This document shows positions 1 through 9,026 of a stretch of 62,179 nt of DNA, piece after piece. The position numbers and the translations under genes are program-made. Each line of letters starts with the position of its first letter. Within the stretch, counting starts at the first letter, position 1. Source of the stretch: Candidatus Phosphitivorax anaerolimi (GTDB taxonomy: Bacteria; Desulfobacterota; Desulfomonilia; UBA1062); NCBI GenBank assembly GCA_001896555.1, contig MPOS01000054.1, positions 1 through 62,179 of the forward strand. The letters run 5' to 3'. The notes under the pieces were generated by a model. It was given only the letters and a program-made list of their open reading frames with translations. It was not told the origin of the DNA and made no database searches.

Positions 1-490
1 CAATTATACATGCACTTACAGATTCAAATGGGCAAGATTCAGGGGCAGTTCCCAGCAACCAGCTGACTTTATTCGATTAACGTTGGGACAGTAGTGATAT
101 ATAATATATATTAATAGGCTCAATTTTTAAAAAATTTCTATAGAGCAACACAGGGCACCATAGGGGATGACGCCATTTACTTTCTGCATATCTGTTTATT
201 GCGCTCTTGTTTGCTTATTTAAAGGCAGACGATACGTCTTTGTATTAATTCATGGACCTGAGAGCAAGGCCCTGCCTAGCTTTTGCATGCTTTCTACAGT
301 ACACAACTTATCACATAACTCACCGAGAATATGAGACAATCTGAGGTAGGCGCTTCATAGGACTTGAAAAATAAATATTCAAACCCTGACCTGATAGATT
401 GCACATCCTAACTCGGTTATTCTCAATTTCGCCAGCTGTAAGGGCTGTTTTTTCGAAAAGAGGGCTGTTCAGGGAACAAGTTCAACTTAA
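1..490. other. AT-rich flank without a supported gene
   Basis: No open frame with a plausible ribosome-binding site or recognisable protein was found. The stretch is visibly richer in A and T than the rest of the window, especially around 95-145 where runs of alternating A and T occur. It may be a long intergenic region or eroded acquired DNA. No repeat, tRNA or insertion-sequence end could be identified. Confidence 0.5.
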
Positions 491-766
491 TCACTGCTCC
501 CTTTTTGTGCTGTCTGTAAAAGATTCGATTACAACCACTGCTGCGATTATTATTGCCAGCGGAAGGCACAACAAATATCTTTCGGTAAGGAAACCTGCGA
601 GAAAACAGATACCCGAGGCAGCAACCAGAGCGCCGAAATACTCTCTTCTCCCATACAGGGAATGAAAGAATCCGATTATCGGTATGCCGAACAGGACTAC
701 CGCAAACCCCCACGACACCAACAACCACACATAATCCATGAGCCCCCTGACTTCACCTGTCTCCAT
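491..766 (-). CDS. small membrane protein, unknown function
   Basis: A 91-residue protein that I do not recognise. It has about three hydrophobic segments: near residues 11-35 (YVWLLVSWGFAVVLFGI), 43-58 and 66-83, linked by short charged loops, with a charged C-terminus. The ATG at 766 is preceded by an AGGGGG ribosome-binding site 4 nt upstream, which is the main reason to believe it is real. It stands alone in a gene-poor region, with no neighbour to suggest a job. It is probably an inner-membrane protein. A chance ORF in an AT-rich region cannot be excluded. Confidence 0.5.
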   Translation of the reverse strand: METGEVRGLMDYVWLLVSWGFAVVLFGIPIIGFFHSLYGRREYFGALVAASGICFLAGFLTERYLLCLPLAIIIAAVVVIESFTDSTKREQ

Positions 767-1159
767 AGCACCCCCTGAAAAAATTGAATCGAAGCATAAT
801 CAAGATACCCGTCTTCGACTAAAAAATCTATTTGGGAAACAGGACAGGGGATGAATGTATCTCCAGACACCCCGTCTTTTGATAAAAAACGTTCGCACAA
901 CTAGGGAAATGGCTGTAGGCTAGCACAGCCTGTATGATCCATCATCTTTGGAAAGAGTGCTCTTATTTTCCAAGTGAAACTGTATGAATTCTTCTATAGG
1001 GCTCCGCGCGGAGAGCTAAGGATACCTTTACCTTCTGGCGCGAGACTCCCTTTTAGAGGCCCCAGGGTGGCCAGGAAGAGAAGCCGATGAGAGACTGGAG
1101 ATCCCCCTTTATACCAGGCTTGTTTGTACACTATTTGTACACCTAGGCTTTGCCTAAAC
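767..1159. other. intergenic stretch, nothing recognised
   Basis: No convincing gene. The only structure seen is a perfect 12-bp palindrome (CTCCGCGCGGAG) at 1002-1013, with no T-run beside it and no obvious associated promoter. Confidence 0.4.
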
Positions 1160-1193
1160 AAAAAAGCGATCAAGGAATTAACCTTAATCGCTT
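1160..1193 (-). terminator. Rho-independent terminator of tRNA-fMet
   Basis: Read on the minus strand, a 12-bp stem (AAGCGATTAAGG pairing with CCTTGATCGCTT, one T-G wobble) closes a 6-nt loop and is followed by six T. It lies about 20 nt beyond the 3' end of the initiator tRNA and so ends that transcript. Confidence 0.85.
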
Positions 1194-1212
1194 GTTATAA
1201 CTTGCTTTTCTT

Positions 1213-1289
<77 letters not shown>

Positions 1290-1308
1290 TCATTTGATTG
1301 TAGAGTCT

Positions 1309-1335
1309 TCTATAATGCATCAAAGGGTTTGTCAA
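1309..1335 (-). promoter_or_regulatory. probable sigma-70 promoter of tRNA-fMet
   Basis: On the minus strand TTGACA (1335-1330) is followed after 15 nt by TATAGA (1314-1309), about 20 nt before the tRNA 5' end. The -35 box is perfect. The spacer is shorter than the usual 17 nt, which lowers confidence. Confidence 0.5.
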
Positions 1336-1503
1336 GGATAGATTTCCCGAGCCGGGTGGTAAAATTGAAATAAATTTGTATGCTTGTATTGTCATGAAGG
1401 AAGAGGCTTGAAAATTCATTGCTATAAACAGCTGCCTGCGGGGTTATCCTGTGGACAGACAGGCGGCGGCGTATATCGGGCGGCAGGAGTGCTCGTAACG
1501 GTC

Positions 1504-1531
1504 AAAAAAAAAGCAGGCCTTTTTGACCTGC
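1504..1531 (-). terminator. orphan minus-strand terminator-like hairpin
   Basis: On the minus strand GCAGGTC and GGCCTGC form a 7-bp stem (one wobble) around an AAAAA loop, followed directly by nine T. This is a textbook intrinsic terminator, but no minus-strand gene ends here; rarA starts downstream on the plus strand. It may end an unseen small RNA, or read-through from the rarA region. Confidence 0.6.
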
Positions 1532-1655
1532 GAACATATGAGGAGGTTCTACGGGGAATGAATCTTGAAGAACCTTACTTTTTCTATCGTCACAACCCGG
1601 GTTTACTTAACCCCCCGCTTGCAGATTTATTGAAATTTTTATCCCCTGGATTTTG

Positions 1656-1664
1656 TGCTATATG
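1656..1664 (+). promoter_or_regulatory. extended -10 element before rarA
   Basis: TGC followed by TATATG (1659-1664) forms an extended -10 box. It ends 6 nt before the ATG at 1671, which would place the transcript start at or beside the start codon. No good -35 box is seen 17 nt upstream. No Shine-Dalgarno precedes 1671. Confidence 0.4.
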
Positions 1665-1670
1665 ATCCAT

Positions 1671-2963
1671 ATGGAAAGCCGCATGGAAAAGCATGCCCAC
1701 CCTCTTGCATACCGGATCCGTCCCGGCAGCATCGACGAGCTCATCGGACAGGACGACGCAAAGAGATTCATCGAGAGCTTCGCGGCGGGCAATCGCCGCT
1801 CCGTCATGCTCTGGGGGCCTCCGGGCTCGGGCAAGAGCAGCGTTGCCCACATCATCGAGATACTCTGCAAGGATTCATTTTTCGCCATCAGTGCAGTCAC
1901 CAGCGGCATCCAGGATATTCGGCGGGTGACCAAACACGCTCAAAACGCCTCGGAACCCCCGGTGGTCTTCATCGACGAGGTGCACCGGTTCAACCGGGTC
2001 CAGCAGGATGCCCTGCTGCCCTTTGTCGAACGGGGCGATATCATCCTGATCGGGGCCACTACCGAAAACCCCTCGTTCTCCATTACTTCCCCGCTCCTTT
2101 CCCGGCTGCAGGTGGTTGTGTTCAAGGCATTGAAACCCTCGGACATCGAGAAGATCCTCAAGCGGGCCATTGAGAGCGACCCGGACCTGACCACGCTGGG
2201 AAAGACCATATCCCCGGATGCCGTCAAGGCCCTGTCGCGCGCCGCTGACGGCGATGCCCGCGCCGCGCTCAACCTCCTGGAGCTCGCCATGAGCACCATC
2301 GATAGAGAGCGGATCGATGTCGACGACCTCAAGGCCCTGATCGACAGACCCCTCTATCACGACAAAACCGGCGAGAACCACTACGACCTCATCTCGGCGT
2401 TTCACAAGAGCGTACGCGCAAGCGACATCAACGCCAGCATCTACTGGCTGGGCAGAATGCTCGAGGCCGGTGAAGACCGGCTGTTTATCCTGCGCAGGAT
2501 GATCCGCATCGCCTCCGAGGACATCGGCATGGCCGAGCCCAATGCCCTGCGCATGGTGATCAGCGCCAAGGATGCGTTCACCACCCTGGGCTCTCCCGAG
2601 GGAGAGCTCGCACTCTACCAGGCCGCGGTGTACCTTGCATGCGCACCCAAGAGCAACGCCGTCTACATGGCCGAGATACGGACCCGCGAGCTGATCAAGA
2701 AGACCGGTGCGCCCGATGTGCCTCTCTTTCTACGCAACGCGCCTACCAGGCTCATGCGCGAGCTGGGGTATGGAAAGGGATATATCTATGCCCACGACGA
2801 TCCGCACGGGGCACTGCTTCTGAACTACTTCCCCGACGGGATCGACGAGGTGAGGCTCTATGTCCCCCGCGATACCGGCTTCGAGAAACGTGTAAAGGAG
2901 ATCATGAATGCTCGAAGAAAAATTGCGGCAACTCGGTCAGGATCATATCGTAAAACTTCTTGA
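1671..2963 (+). CDS. rarA: replication-associated recombination protein A (RarA/MgsA AAA ATPase)
   Basis: An AAA+ ATPase of the clamp-loader-like RarA/MgsA/WRNIP1 family that acts at stalled replication forks. From the chosen start it is about 430 residues, the usual family length. Walker A (GPPGSGKS) is at residues 49-56, Walker B (VFIDEVHRF) follows, then sensor 1 (GATTENPS). The C-terminal half has the RarA tetramerisation region, with the family signature around SEDIGMAEP. The start is uncertain: ATG 1671 lies 6 nt after a -10-like box, while ATG 1683 has a short GGAAAG upstream. The 3' end overlaps the next gene by 56 nt, so the two are probably cotranscribed. Confidence 0.93.
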   Translation: MESRMEKHAHPLAYRIRPGSIDELIGQDDAKRFIESFAAGNRRSVMLWGPPGSGKSSVAHIIEILCKDSFFAISAVTSGIQDIRRVTKHAQNASEPPVVFIDEVHRFNRVQQDALLPFVERGDIILIGATTENPSFSITSPLLSRLQVVVFKALKPSDIEKILKRAIESDPDLTTLGKTISPDAVKALSRAADGDARAALNLLELAMSTIDRERIDVDDLKALIDRPLYHDKTGENHYDLISAFHKSVRASDINASIYWLGRMLEAGEDRLFILRRMIRIASEDIGMAEPNALRMVISAKDAFTTLGSPEGELALYQAAVYLACAPKSNAVYMAEIRTRELIKKTGAPDVPLFLRNAPTRLMRELGYGKGYIYAHDDPHGALLLNYFPDGIDEVRLYVPRDTGFEKRVKEIMNARRKIAATRSGSYRKTS

Positions 2964-4269
2964 GACCGGGGCCGGATTCGTCTCGCGCAGTGAGATCGAA
3001 AAAGATCTAAAAGAGGTCAACATCCCCCTTATCCGCGATCTGATGGAGGGACGGCACCTCTACCAGGAACCCGCTCTGGTGCAGGTGAAACCGGCGCCCG
3101 TGGTGCCGGCCTCATTTTCGACGTCACCCGAGGCCGGGCCCTACCGCGCCCATGGCGAAGACCTGCTGAGGAAGGGCAAGGTCGCGGCCCTGGTAGTGGC
3201 GGGCGGCCAGGGTTCCCGGCTGGGCATCGATGCACCCAAGGGTGTGGTAGGGGTGACCCCGGTGACCGGGAAAAGCCTGTTCCAGCTCCATGCCGAGAAG
3301 GTGCTCGCCTTGTCGAGGAAATATGGACGGGCCGTGCCTCTGTTTGTCATGACCTCGCGCGTCAATGATGCCGACACACGCGATTTCTTTGCCCGGCACG
3401 CGTTTTTCGGGCTCGACCCTCAGGATGTCTTCTTCTTCGTCCAGGGCATGTTGCCCTCCATCACCCTTGATGGCAGATTCGTGCTATCGCACCATGGCGG
3501 GCTCTTTATGAACCCTGACGGTCATGGAGGAACGCTGGCCGCCCTGAGAAAAAACGGCTGCCTCGACATCATGCGGGCCAGGGGCATCGAGGAGATCTTC
3601 TACTTCCAGGTGGACAACCCGCTGGTCTCGATATGCGACCCGCTCTTCATCGGTCTGCACAACCTTCAGGGTGCAAAGATGTCCTCCAAGGTGGTGAGGA
3701 AAACAAGCTTTGATGAAAAGGTCGGCATTATCGCCGAGGTCGATGGGAAAACCCGCGTTGTCGAGTACAGCGACATGAGCGACGACATGCGCTATGCCCT
3801 CGATGCCGAGGGCAGGATGCTCTACTGGGCGGGAAACAGCGCTATCCATATGATCAGGCGCGATTTCGTCGAGTCGCTCACCAGCTCCGCTATGCGGCTG
3901 CCCTTCCACAGGGCCGAGAAAAACATTCCCGCCCTCGACTCTGCCGGCAACCCGGTGGAAATCCGAGGCATCAAGTTCGAGACCTTTATTTTCGATGCAC
4001 TTCCCATGGCGGAAAAATCGGTTACCCTCGAGGTGATCAGAGAGCACGAGTTTGCCCCGGTGAAGAACATGACCGGCGAAGACTCCCTGGAAACCTCCCG
4101 GACCTTGCAGAGCGAGCTCCACAAGAGCTGGCTGAAGGACCTGGGGGTGGAGGTCTCCGACCGGAGCCTGATCGAGATCAGCCCACTGGCCGCCCTGGAA
4201 AAAGACGACCTCGCCTCACGGGTGAAGAGCCTGCCGGCGAAGATCGAGAAAGACATGTATATCCAATGA
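2908..4269 (+). CDS. UDP-sugar pyrophosphorylase (UDPGP type 1 / UAP-like)
   Basis: A nucleotidyltransferase of the UDPGP type 1 family, which couples UTP to a sugar 1-phosphate (glucose or N-acetylhexosamine). The 453-residue length and motif order fit the eukaryotic-like UAP/AGX branch rather than GalU. The nucleotide loop is AGGQGSRLGIDAPKG near residue 100, followed by FVQGMLPSI and a conserved DGHGG. A short helical N-terminal extension precedes the catalytic domain, as in UAP proteins. The ATG at 2908 has AAAGGAG 8 nt upstream and sits inside the end of rarA. The sugar specificity cannot be told from the motifs I can see. Its product would feed cell-wall or exopolysaccharide synthesis. 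Confidence 0.85.
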   Translation: MLEEKLRQLGQDHIVKLLETGAGFVSRSEIEKDLKEVNIPLIRDLMEGRHLYQEPALVQVKPAPVVPASFSTSPEAGPYRAHGEDLLRKGKVAALVVAGGQGSRLGIDAPKGVVGVTPVTGKSLFQLHAEKVLALSRKYGRAVPLFVMTSRVNDADTRDFFARHAFFGLDPQDVFFFVQGMLPSITLDGRFVLSHHGGLFMNPDGHGGTLAALRKNGCLDIMRARGIEEIFYFQVDNPLVSICDPLFIGLHNLQGAKMSSKVVRKTSFDEKVGIIAEVDGKTRVVEYSDMSDDMRYALDAEGRMLYWAGNSAIHMIRRDFVESLTSSAMRLPFHRAEKNIPALDSAGNPVEIRGIKFETFIFDALPMAEKSVTLEVIREHEFAPVKNMTGEDSLETSRTLQSELHKSWLKDLGVEVSDRSLIEISPLAALEKDDLASRVKSLPAKIEKDMYIQ

Positions 4270-4297
4270 TGGGAGGACGCCTGGTTGCAGGCAGCCG

Positions 4298-6457
4298 ATG
4301 AAGAGGCATACGATCAATATCAGAGAGGCATCCTGGGAAATCATCATCTGGATGGGAAGCATCGTGGTCCTGGGTTGCGTGGTCCTCTTCGCCGTATACT
4401 CCTACAAGAGCGTCGAGCGGGAGATGGCCAATCAGTTCAACCGCGAGCAGATGCTGCTCGCCCAGCAGACCGCCATGGGCATCGAGCAGTATATGAATGA
4501 CATCACCAACGTCCTGAGCCTCACCTCCCATATCCAGCCCGTTGCCGACGGAGATCCGGAAGAGATCCGCATCGCCCTCGAAAACGCCTATCGTTCCTTA
4601 AGAAACAAGATTTCATTCGTGTTCTGGGAAAATGCCCAGGGAGTCATGGCCCTCCACTACCCCGCGGATATCCTCCCGGGATTGGAGGGCAAAGACTTCA
4701 GCTTCAGGACCTACTTCCGGGTGGCCAGGGATCTCAACGTACCCTTCGTCTCCGACATCATCATGGTGGGAGGCGAGCATTACCAGGATATCCCGGGACG
4801 TTTCGAGACCTTTATCATTTCCTTCCCCTTAAAGGGAAGCGACGGCACCTTCAACGGTGTACTGGGCTGCGCCATCGACCTTTCGAACATCACCGCGCAC
4901 TACGTGGCCCCCTTGCGCCCGTCCGAGACCGGCTATGCCTGGCTCGTGGACGAGACCGGCATGATCCTCTACCACCCCAACCCCCGGTGGATCGGCCTCA
5001 ACCTCTATGATATCGTCCTCAACATGGAGCGACAGGGGCATAATATCAAGGGGATCCAGAACATCAAGGACGCCATGGAGCTCAAAAACGACGGCATGTA
5101 CGAGTTTCTTTTCCCTCACTTCCCCGACTCCTATCCCGTCAAGAAGCTCCTGGCCTTTTCCTCGGTCCACTTTCTCAACCGCCGATGGATCACGGCCGCT
5201 TCATCGCCCTATAGCGAGGTGATCTACCTCATGTCCGACACCTTCAGAAACACCCTGGTGCTCGGCTCCATGAGCATCGGGTTCATCGCCGCGGCCACCC
5301 TGGTCCTGTTGAGGATCAACCGGGCCCGCGCCACGGCCGCCGAGCGCAACCGCTGGGCCGAGGCCGTACTCACCGCCCACAAGAGGCTTGAGACCATCTT
5401 CAACGGGGTGCCCCACTACCTCGCCATGATCGATGCAGCCTTCATCATCACCGACGTGAACGAGCGGCTCTGCGAGCTCTACGGGAAAAAGCGCGAAGAC
5501 ATCGTGGACAAGCACTGCTCGCTCGACTTCCCGGAAAACGAGCGCATATGCAACTCCGACATCGCTGCCAAGTGCTTCACCACCCGGCAGATCGTCACCG
5601 AAAACGATGTGCGGATGGAGATCCAGGGAAAGCCCTACTTCTTCGACATCAGTGCCATTCCGCTCTTCAACTCCCGGGGAGAAGTGGACTACGTGGTTCA
5701 GTACTCGGTTGACATCACCGAAAAAAAGGCCCTGACCGAGAAGCTCATCCAGGCTGAAAAGCTCGCCGCCGTAGGCCAGATATCCGCCCACGTGGCTCAC
5801 GAGATCCGCAACCCGCTCACCTCGGTGCTGCTCCATTCGGAACTGCTTGAGGATGAGATCGGAAGCAACGATGAAAACGAAGAGGCTAGGGAGCTGATCC
5901 GGGTCATCCGGCGGGAGATCGACCGTCTTTCTCAGGTCACAGATGAATATCTGTCCTATGCGCGGCTCCCCCACCCCAAGAAGCTCCCGGTGGATCCAAA
6001 GCGGGAGGTCGAGTCAGTCGTGTCCATGCTCATGCCCGAGCTCAAGCGCCGCAGCGTGGAGGTAACTCTCAAGTGCCCGGAAACACTGCCCAATATCATG
6101 ATCGACCGTGGACAATTCAAGCAGCTTCTGATAAATCTCATCAAGAATGCGGAGGATGCAATGCCTTCGGGAGGGAACCTGGAGATATCCCTCATGAAGA
6201 TCAAGGACAACTTTCTGCTCCTGGTCAAAGACACCGGCTATGGCGTCCCCCAGGAATATTTGAGGAGAATATTTGACCCGTACTTCACCACCAAGGAAAA
6301 CGGAACCGGCCTCGGGCTGGCCCTCGTCCAGTACATCGCCAACGCGCACGATGGATGGGTGGATGTGGAAAGCCAGAAGGGCACGGGTTCGACCTTTATC
6401 TTCTCCATCCCCTTTGGTTCCGCACAAGATGTCAAGGAGGAAGCCACCAGCGCATGA
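4298..6457 (+). CDS. membrane sensor histidine kinase (Cache-PAS-HisKA-HATPase)
   Basis: A 719-residue NtrB/ZraS-like kinase that should phosphorylate the NtrC-type regulator encoded two genes downstream. Membrane segments lie near residues 16-36 and 318-341 and enclose a Cache-like periplasmic ligand domain of about 280 residues. A PAS domain follows (about 362-480; it holds several cysteines, including IC and KC pairs that might bind a cofactor). The phosphoacceptor is His501 in HVAHEIRNPLTS. The ATPase domain shows the N box (NLIKNAEDA), G1 (DTGYGVP) and G2 (GTGLGLALV). The stop overlaps the next ATG by 4 nt. No strong ribosome site precedes 4298 (GGAGG lies 22 nt upstream), so the start is less certain than the identity. 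The ligand is unknown. Confidence 0.92.
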   Translation: MKRHTINIREASWEIIIWMGSIVVLGCVVLFAVYSYKSVEREMANQFNREQMLLAQQTAMGIEQYMNDITNVLSLTSHIQPVADGDPEEIRIALENAYRSLRNKISFVFWENAQGVMALHYPADILPGLEGKDFSFRTYFRVARDLNVPFVSDIIMVGGEHYQDIPGRFETFIISFPLKGSDGTFNGVLGCAIDLSNITAHYVAPLRPSETGYAWLVDETGMILYHPNPRWIGLNLYDIVLNMERQGHNIKGIQNIKDAMELKNDGMYEFLFPHFPDSYPVKKLLAFSSVHFLNRRWITAASSPYSEVIYLMSDTFRNTLVLGSMSIGFIAAATLVLLRINRARATAAERNRWAEAVLTAHKRLETIFNGVPHYLAMIDAAFIITDVNERLCELYGKKREDIVDKHCSLDFPENERICNSDIAAKCFTTRQIVTENDVRMEIQGKPYFFDISAIPLFNSRGEVDYVVQYSVDITEKKALTEKLIQAEKLAAVGQISAHVAHEIRNPLTSVLLHSELLEDEIGSNDENEEARELIRVIRREIDRLSQVTDEYLSYARLPHPKKLPVDPKREVESVVSMLMPELKRRSVEVTLKCPETLPNIMIDRGQFKQLLINLIKNAEDAMPSGGNLEISLMKIKDNFLLLVKDTGYGVPQEYLRRIFDPYFTTKENGTGLGLALVQYIANAHDGWVDVESQKGTGSTFIFSIPFGSAQDVKEEATSA

Positions 6458-7512
6458 AGCATACCGCCATTATCATATTGATGATCTTCCTGGCCCCTCA
6501 AGCGGCCCTGTGCGCGGGAGGACTCAGGTGCACCCTGCCCGCGGGGATCGCCGAGGCCTATCTCATCTCGGGAGGCGCCCCGGCCGTAATGGAGCATCTG
6601 AGGGCCGAATATGAAAGCGGGCTCAAGGCACTGAACGCCGAGCTCAAGGTCGAGGAGCTCGACACTCAGGCCAAAAAGGCTCAGGACGAGCTCGAAAAAA
6701 GGAACCAGGCATACGCCGACATGCTCGCCTCCATCCGGAAAAAACACCTGTCTTCCCTGTCCGTCACCCTGGAAGGCATCGAGGCATCCATCTCGCCGTC
6801 ATCGTCCGCCCTGGGCGACCTGGCCTTTTTCTACACGGTGCGCAACTCGACCGACCGGATCATCACCGACATCACCTATACACCGCGGGTGGGGGGCAAG
6901 CCGCTTCCCACCACGACCTCGCTCGTGCTCGAATTCATCAACCCCGAAACCCTGATTTCCGGTGTGGGCCCCGGCGAAACCCTGACCAACCGGGGCCATG
7001 ATCCCGAGCGATTCTCGTTTTTCATCAGCGAGCTCACTCCTGAGGAGATCAATGCACTCAAAACCGATGCCGCAAAGCACTTCGGCATCGAGATCATCGA
7101 CATGCATTTCGCCAATCAGAAGGGCTACAAGGGCCAGGTCGAGGTGCAGGACTTCCTCTCCGCCTTTTCGCGGCAGCTCAAGCCCCTGCAGCATGCCATT
7201 GATCAGGCCGCGGCGGATGTGAAGACGAGGAAAGACGCCCATGCAAAGGCGCTCGCGGCCTTCACTACAGGGAAAGAACGGCTGGAGGGCCAGCTCAAGG
7301 CGTCGCTCGCGGAGCTGAAGAAAAATTCGATTCGCTTCTCGGCGCGGCCTGACAAGAAAAACCGGTTTGTGTTCGACGGCGTTCCTGCCGGTACCTACTG
7401 CCTCTACGCGCCCGACGGCAGGGGCGGCGCCGTGTTCGAGGAGGTCGCCGTCAGCGGCCGTGGACGGCAGGATATAGCTGCCGAGATGAAAAAGGACCCG
7501 TTTGTGCCATGA
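6454..7512 (+). CDS. exported coiled-coil protein between kinase and sigma-54 activator
   Basis: A 352-residue protein I cannot assign to a named family. A Sec signal peptide is clear (residues 1-20, MKHTAIIILMIFLAPQAALC), with cleavage probably just after it. Coiled-coil stretches lie at about 40-90 (rich in K, E, L) and 235-285. The C-terminus (FVFDGVPAGTYCLYAPDG) resembles a carboxypeptidase-regulatory-like beta-sandwich. The middle part, with an ISPSSSALGDLAFFYTVRN-type segment, looks like another beta domain. The ATG overlaps the kinase stop (ATGA) with AAGGAGG upstream, and its own stop overlaps the regulator start by 4 nt. Translational coupling to both partners suggests it acts with the kinase in the periplasm, for example as a sensor accessory. 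That role is inferred from position only. Confidence 0.8.
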   Translation: MKHTAIIILMIFLAPQAALCAGGLRCTLPAGIAEAYLISGGAPAVMEHLRAEYESGLKALNAELKVEELDTQAKKAQDELEKRNQAYADMLASIRKKHLSSLSVTLEGIEASISPSSSALGDLAFFYTVRNSTDRIITDITYTPRVGGKPLPTTTSLVLEFINPETLISGVGPGETLTNRGHDPERFSFFISELTPEEINALKTDAAKHFGIEIIDMHFANQKGYKGQVEVQDFLSAFSRQLKPLQHAIDQAAADVKTRKDAHAKALAAFTTGKERLEGQLKASLAELKKNSIRFSARPDKKNRFVFDGVPAGTYCLYAPDGRGGAVFEEVAVSGRGRQDIAAEMKKDPFVP

Positions 7513-8858
7513 ACAAGAAGATCCTGGTCGTAGACGACGAGATCGGCATCCGCGAGTCTCTGCAGAAGATCCTGGGCAAGGAGGGGTTTTCGGTGGAGAC
7601 GGCGTCCAACGGAGACGAGGCATTCAAGATCCTCAGACGGGGAGGCATCGACCTCCTGATCACCGACATCCGGATGGCCGGGATGGACGGCGTGGAGCTG
7701 CTCAAGGTGTGCAAGTCCGTATCGCCTTTCACCGAGGTCATCATCATTACGGGCTACGCCTCGGTGGACACTGCGGTCGACTCGATGAAACAGGGGGCAT
7801 ACGACTACATCACCAAACCGTTCAAGAAGGCCGATATCTTAAAGGCGGTCAACAAGGCCATCGAAAAGCAGATCCTGACCATGGACAACATCCGGATGAA
7901 GGAGCGGATCGAGGCCTTCGAGTCCGGCCCGCTCATCGAGTCATCGAGTCCCCGGATGAGGAGCATTATGGAACTCGTCCGGCAGGTGGCCCCCAGCCAG
8001 GCTACAGTCCTGATCCTGGGCGAGTCGGGCACGGGCAAGGAGGTGATCGCCGACATGATCCACCAGCTCTCCCCGCGGGGGAGCCGTCCCATGGTGAAGG
8101 TGAACTGCGCGGCGATCCCCGAGACCCTCATCGAGTCGGAGCTTTTCGGCTATGAAAAGGGCGCCTTCACCGGCGCTGTGGCGCGCAAGGAAGGCCGCTT
8201 CGAGGTGGCGGACAAGTCCAGCATCTTCCTCGACGAGATCGGGGAGGTCCCCCAGGCAGTCCAGGTCAAGCTGCTGAGGATCCTCCAGGAGGGCAACTTC
8301 GAGCGTCTGGGCAGCAACAAGACCATCCATACCGACACCCGGATCATTGCGGCCACCAATAAGGACCTCCAGGCAATGGTCAAGGAGGGCCTGTTTCGGG
8401 AGGATCTCTACTGGAGGCTCAACGTCATCACGATCAAGCTGCCCGGCCTCAAGGAGCGCAAAGAAGACGTGCCGAACCTGGTGCAGCATTTCATCAACCG
8501 GTTTTCCAAGAAAAACGCCAAAGATATCAGTGGGATCGAGTCCAAGGCCATGGAGCTGCTCCTCTCCTATGAATGGCCGGGCAACGTGCGCGAGCTGGAA
8601 AACATGATCGAACGGTGCGTGGTCCTCGACAGGGACGGGATCATCGGCGCCGACGACCTCCCCCGGGAGCTCACCCAGTGCAGCACCAGGATGACGGAGT
8701 CGGTCACCATCCCCCTGGGAACGCCGCTCGATGAGGTCGAGCGGATCCTCATGGAGGAGACGCTCAAACGTACCGGGGGGGATAAGGGGCTCGCCTCAAA
8801 GCTGCTCGGGATATCGACCAGGACTTTGTATCGGAAGATGGACCGAAAGGATGAGTAG
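7509..8858 (+). CDS. sigma-54-dependent response regulator, NtrC family
   Basis: A 449-residue transcription activator with the standard three parts. The receiver domain (1-120) has acidic residues DDE and phospho-site Asp53 (LLITDIRM). The AAA+ sigma-54 activator domain has Walker A GESGTGKE and the sigma-54 contact loop GAFTGA. A Fis-type helix-turn-helix is at the C-terminus (GLASKLLGISTRTLYRKM). The presence of GAFTGA means it can remodel sigma-54 RNA polymerase directly. It overlaps the exported-protein gene by 4 nt and is the third gene of the kinase module starting at 4298. Its targets are unknown; no sigma-54 promoter was identified in the window. Confidence 0.95.
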   Translation: MNKKILVVDDEIGIRESLQKILGKEGFSVETASNGDEAFKILRRGGIDLLITDIRMAGMDGVELLKVCKSVSPFTEVIIITGYASVDTAVDSMKQGAYDYITKPFKKADILKAVNKAIEKQILTMDNIRMKERIEAFESGPLIESSSPRMRSIMELVRQVAPSQATVLILGESGTGKEVIADMIHQLSPRGSRPMVKVNCAAIPETLIESELFGYEKGAFTGAVARKEGRFEVADKSSIFLDEIGEVPQAVQVKLLRILQEGNFERLGSNKTIHTDTRIIAATNKDLQAMVKEGLFREDLYWRLNVITIKLPGLKERKEDVPNLVQHFINRFSKKNAKDISGIESKAMELLLSYEWPGNVRELENMIERCVVLDRDGIIGADDLPRELTQCSTRMTESVTIPLGTPLDEVERILMEETLKRTGGDKGLASKLLGISTRTLYRKMDRKDE

Positions 8859-9026
8859 CCTACAGGGAGAAACCGCATCCCTGGCCTCGGCGGCCGGCAG
8901 GGAGGCCGCTTGGAGCGTGCTTCTTTGCAGCCCGGTGGGAAAGAGGTGTTGCAGCGCGTCAGGGCCTGACTACCCTTAAAAACACAGCCCCGCCTTTAGG
9001 GGCGGCACCCCGCATGAGCAGCGAAA

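Noticed and set aside
697-900. 67-residue minus-strand frame in the left flank
   Set aside because: Overlaps the better-supported small membrane gene and has no motif or ribosome site.
1384-1665. 93-residue plus-strand frame before rarA
   Set aside because: No ribosome-binding site at its TTG start, no recognisable motif, and it contains the minus-strand terminator hairpin.
8859-9026. GC-rich partial stems between the two convergent NtrC-type genes
   Set aside because: Stems of about 5 bp with no T-run; not a convincing bidirectional terminator.
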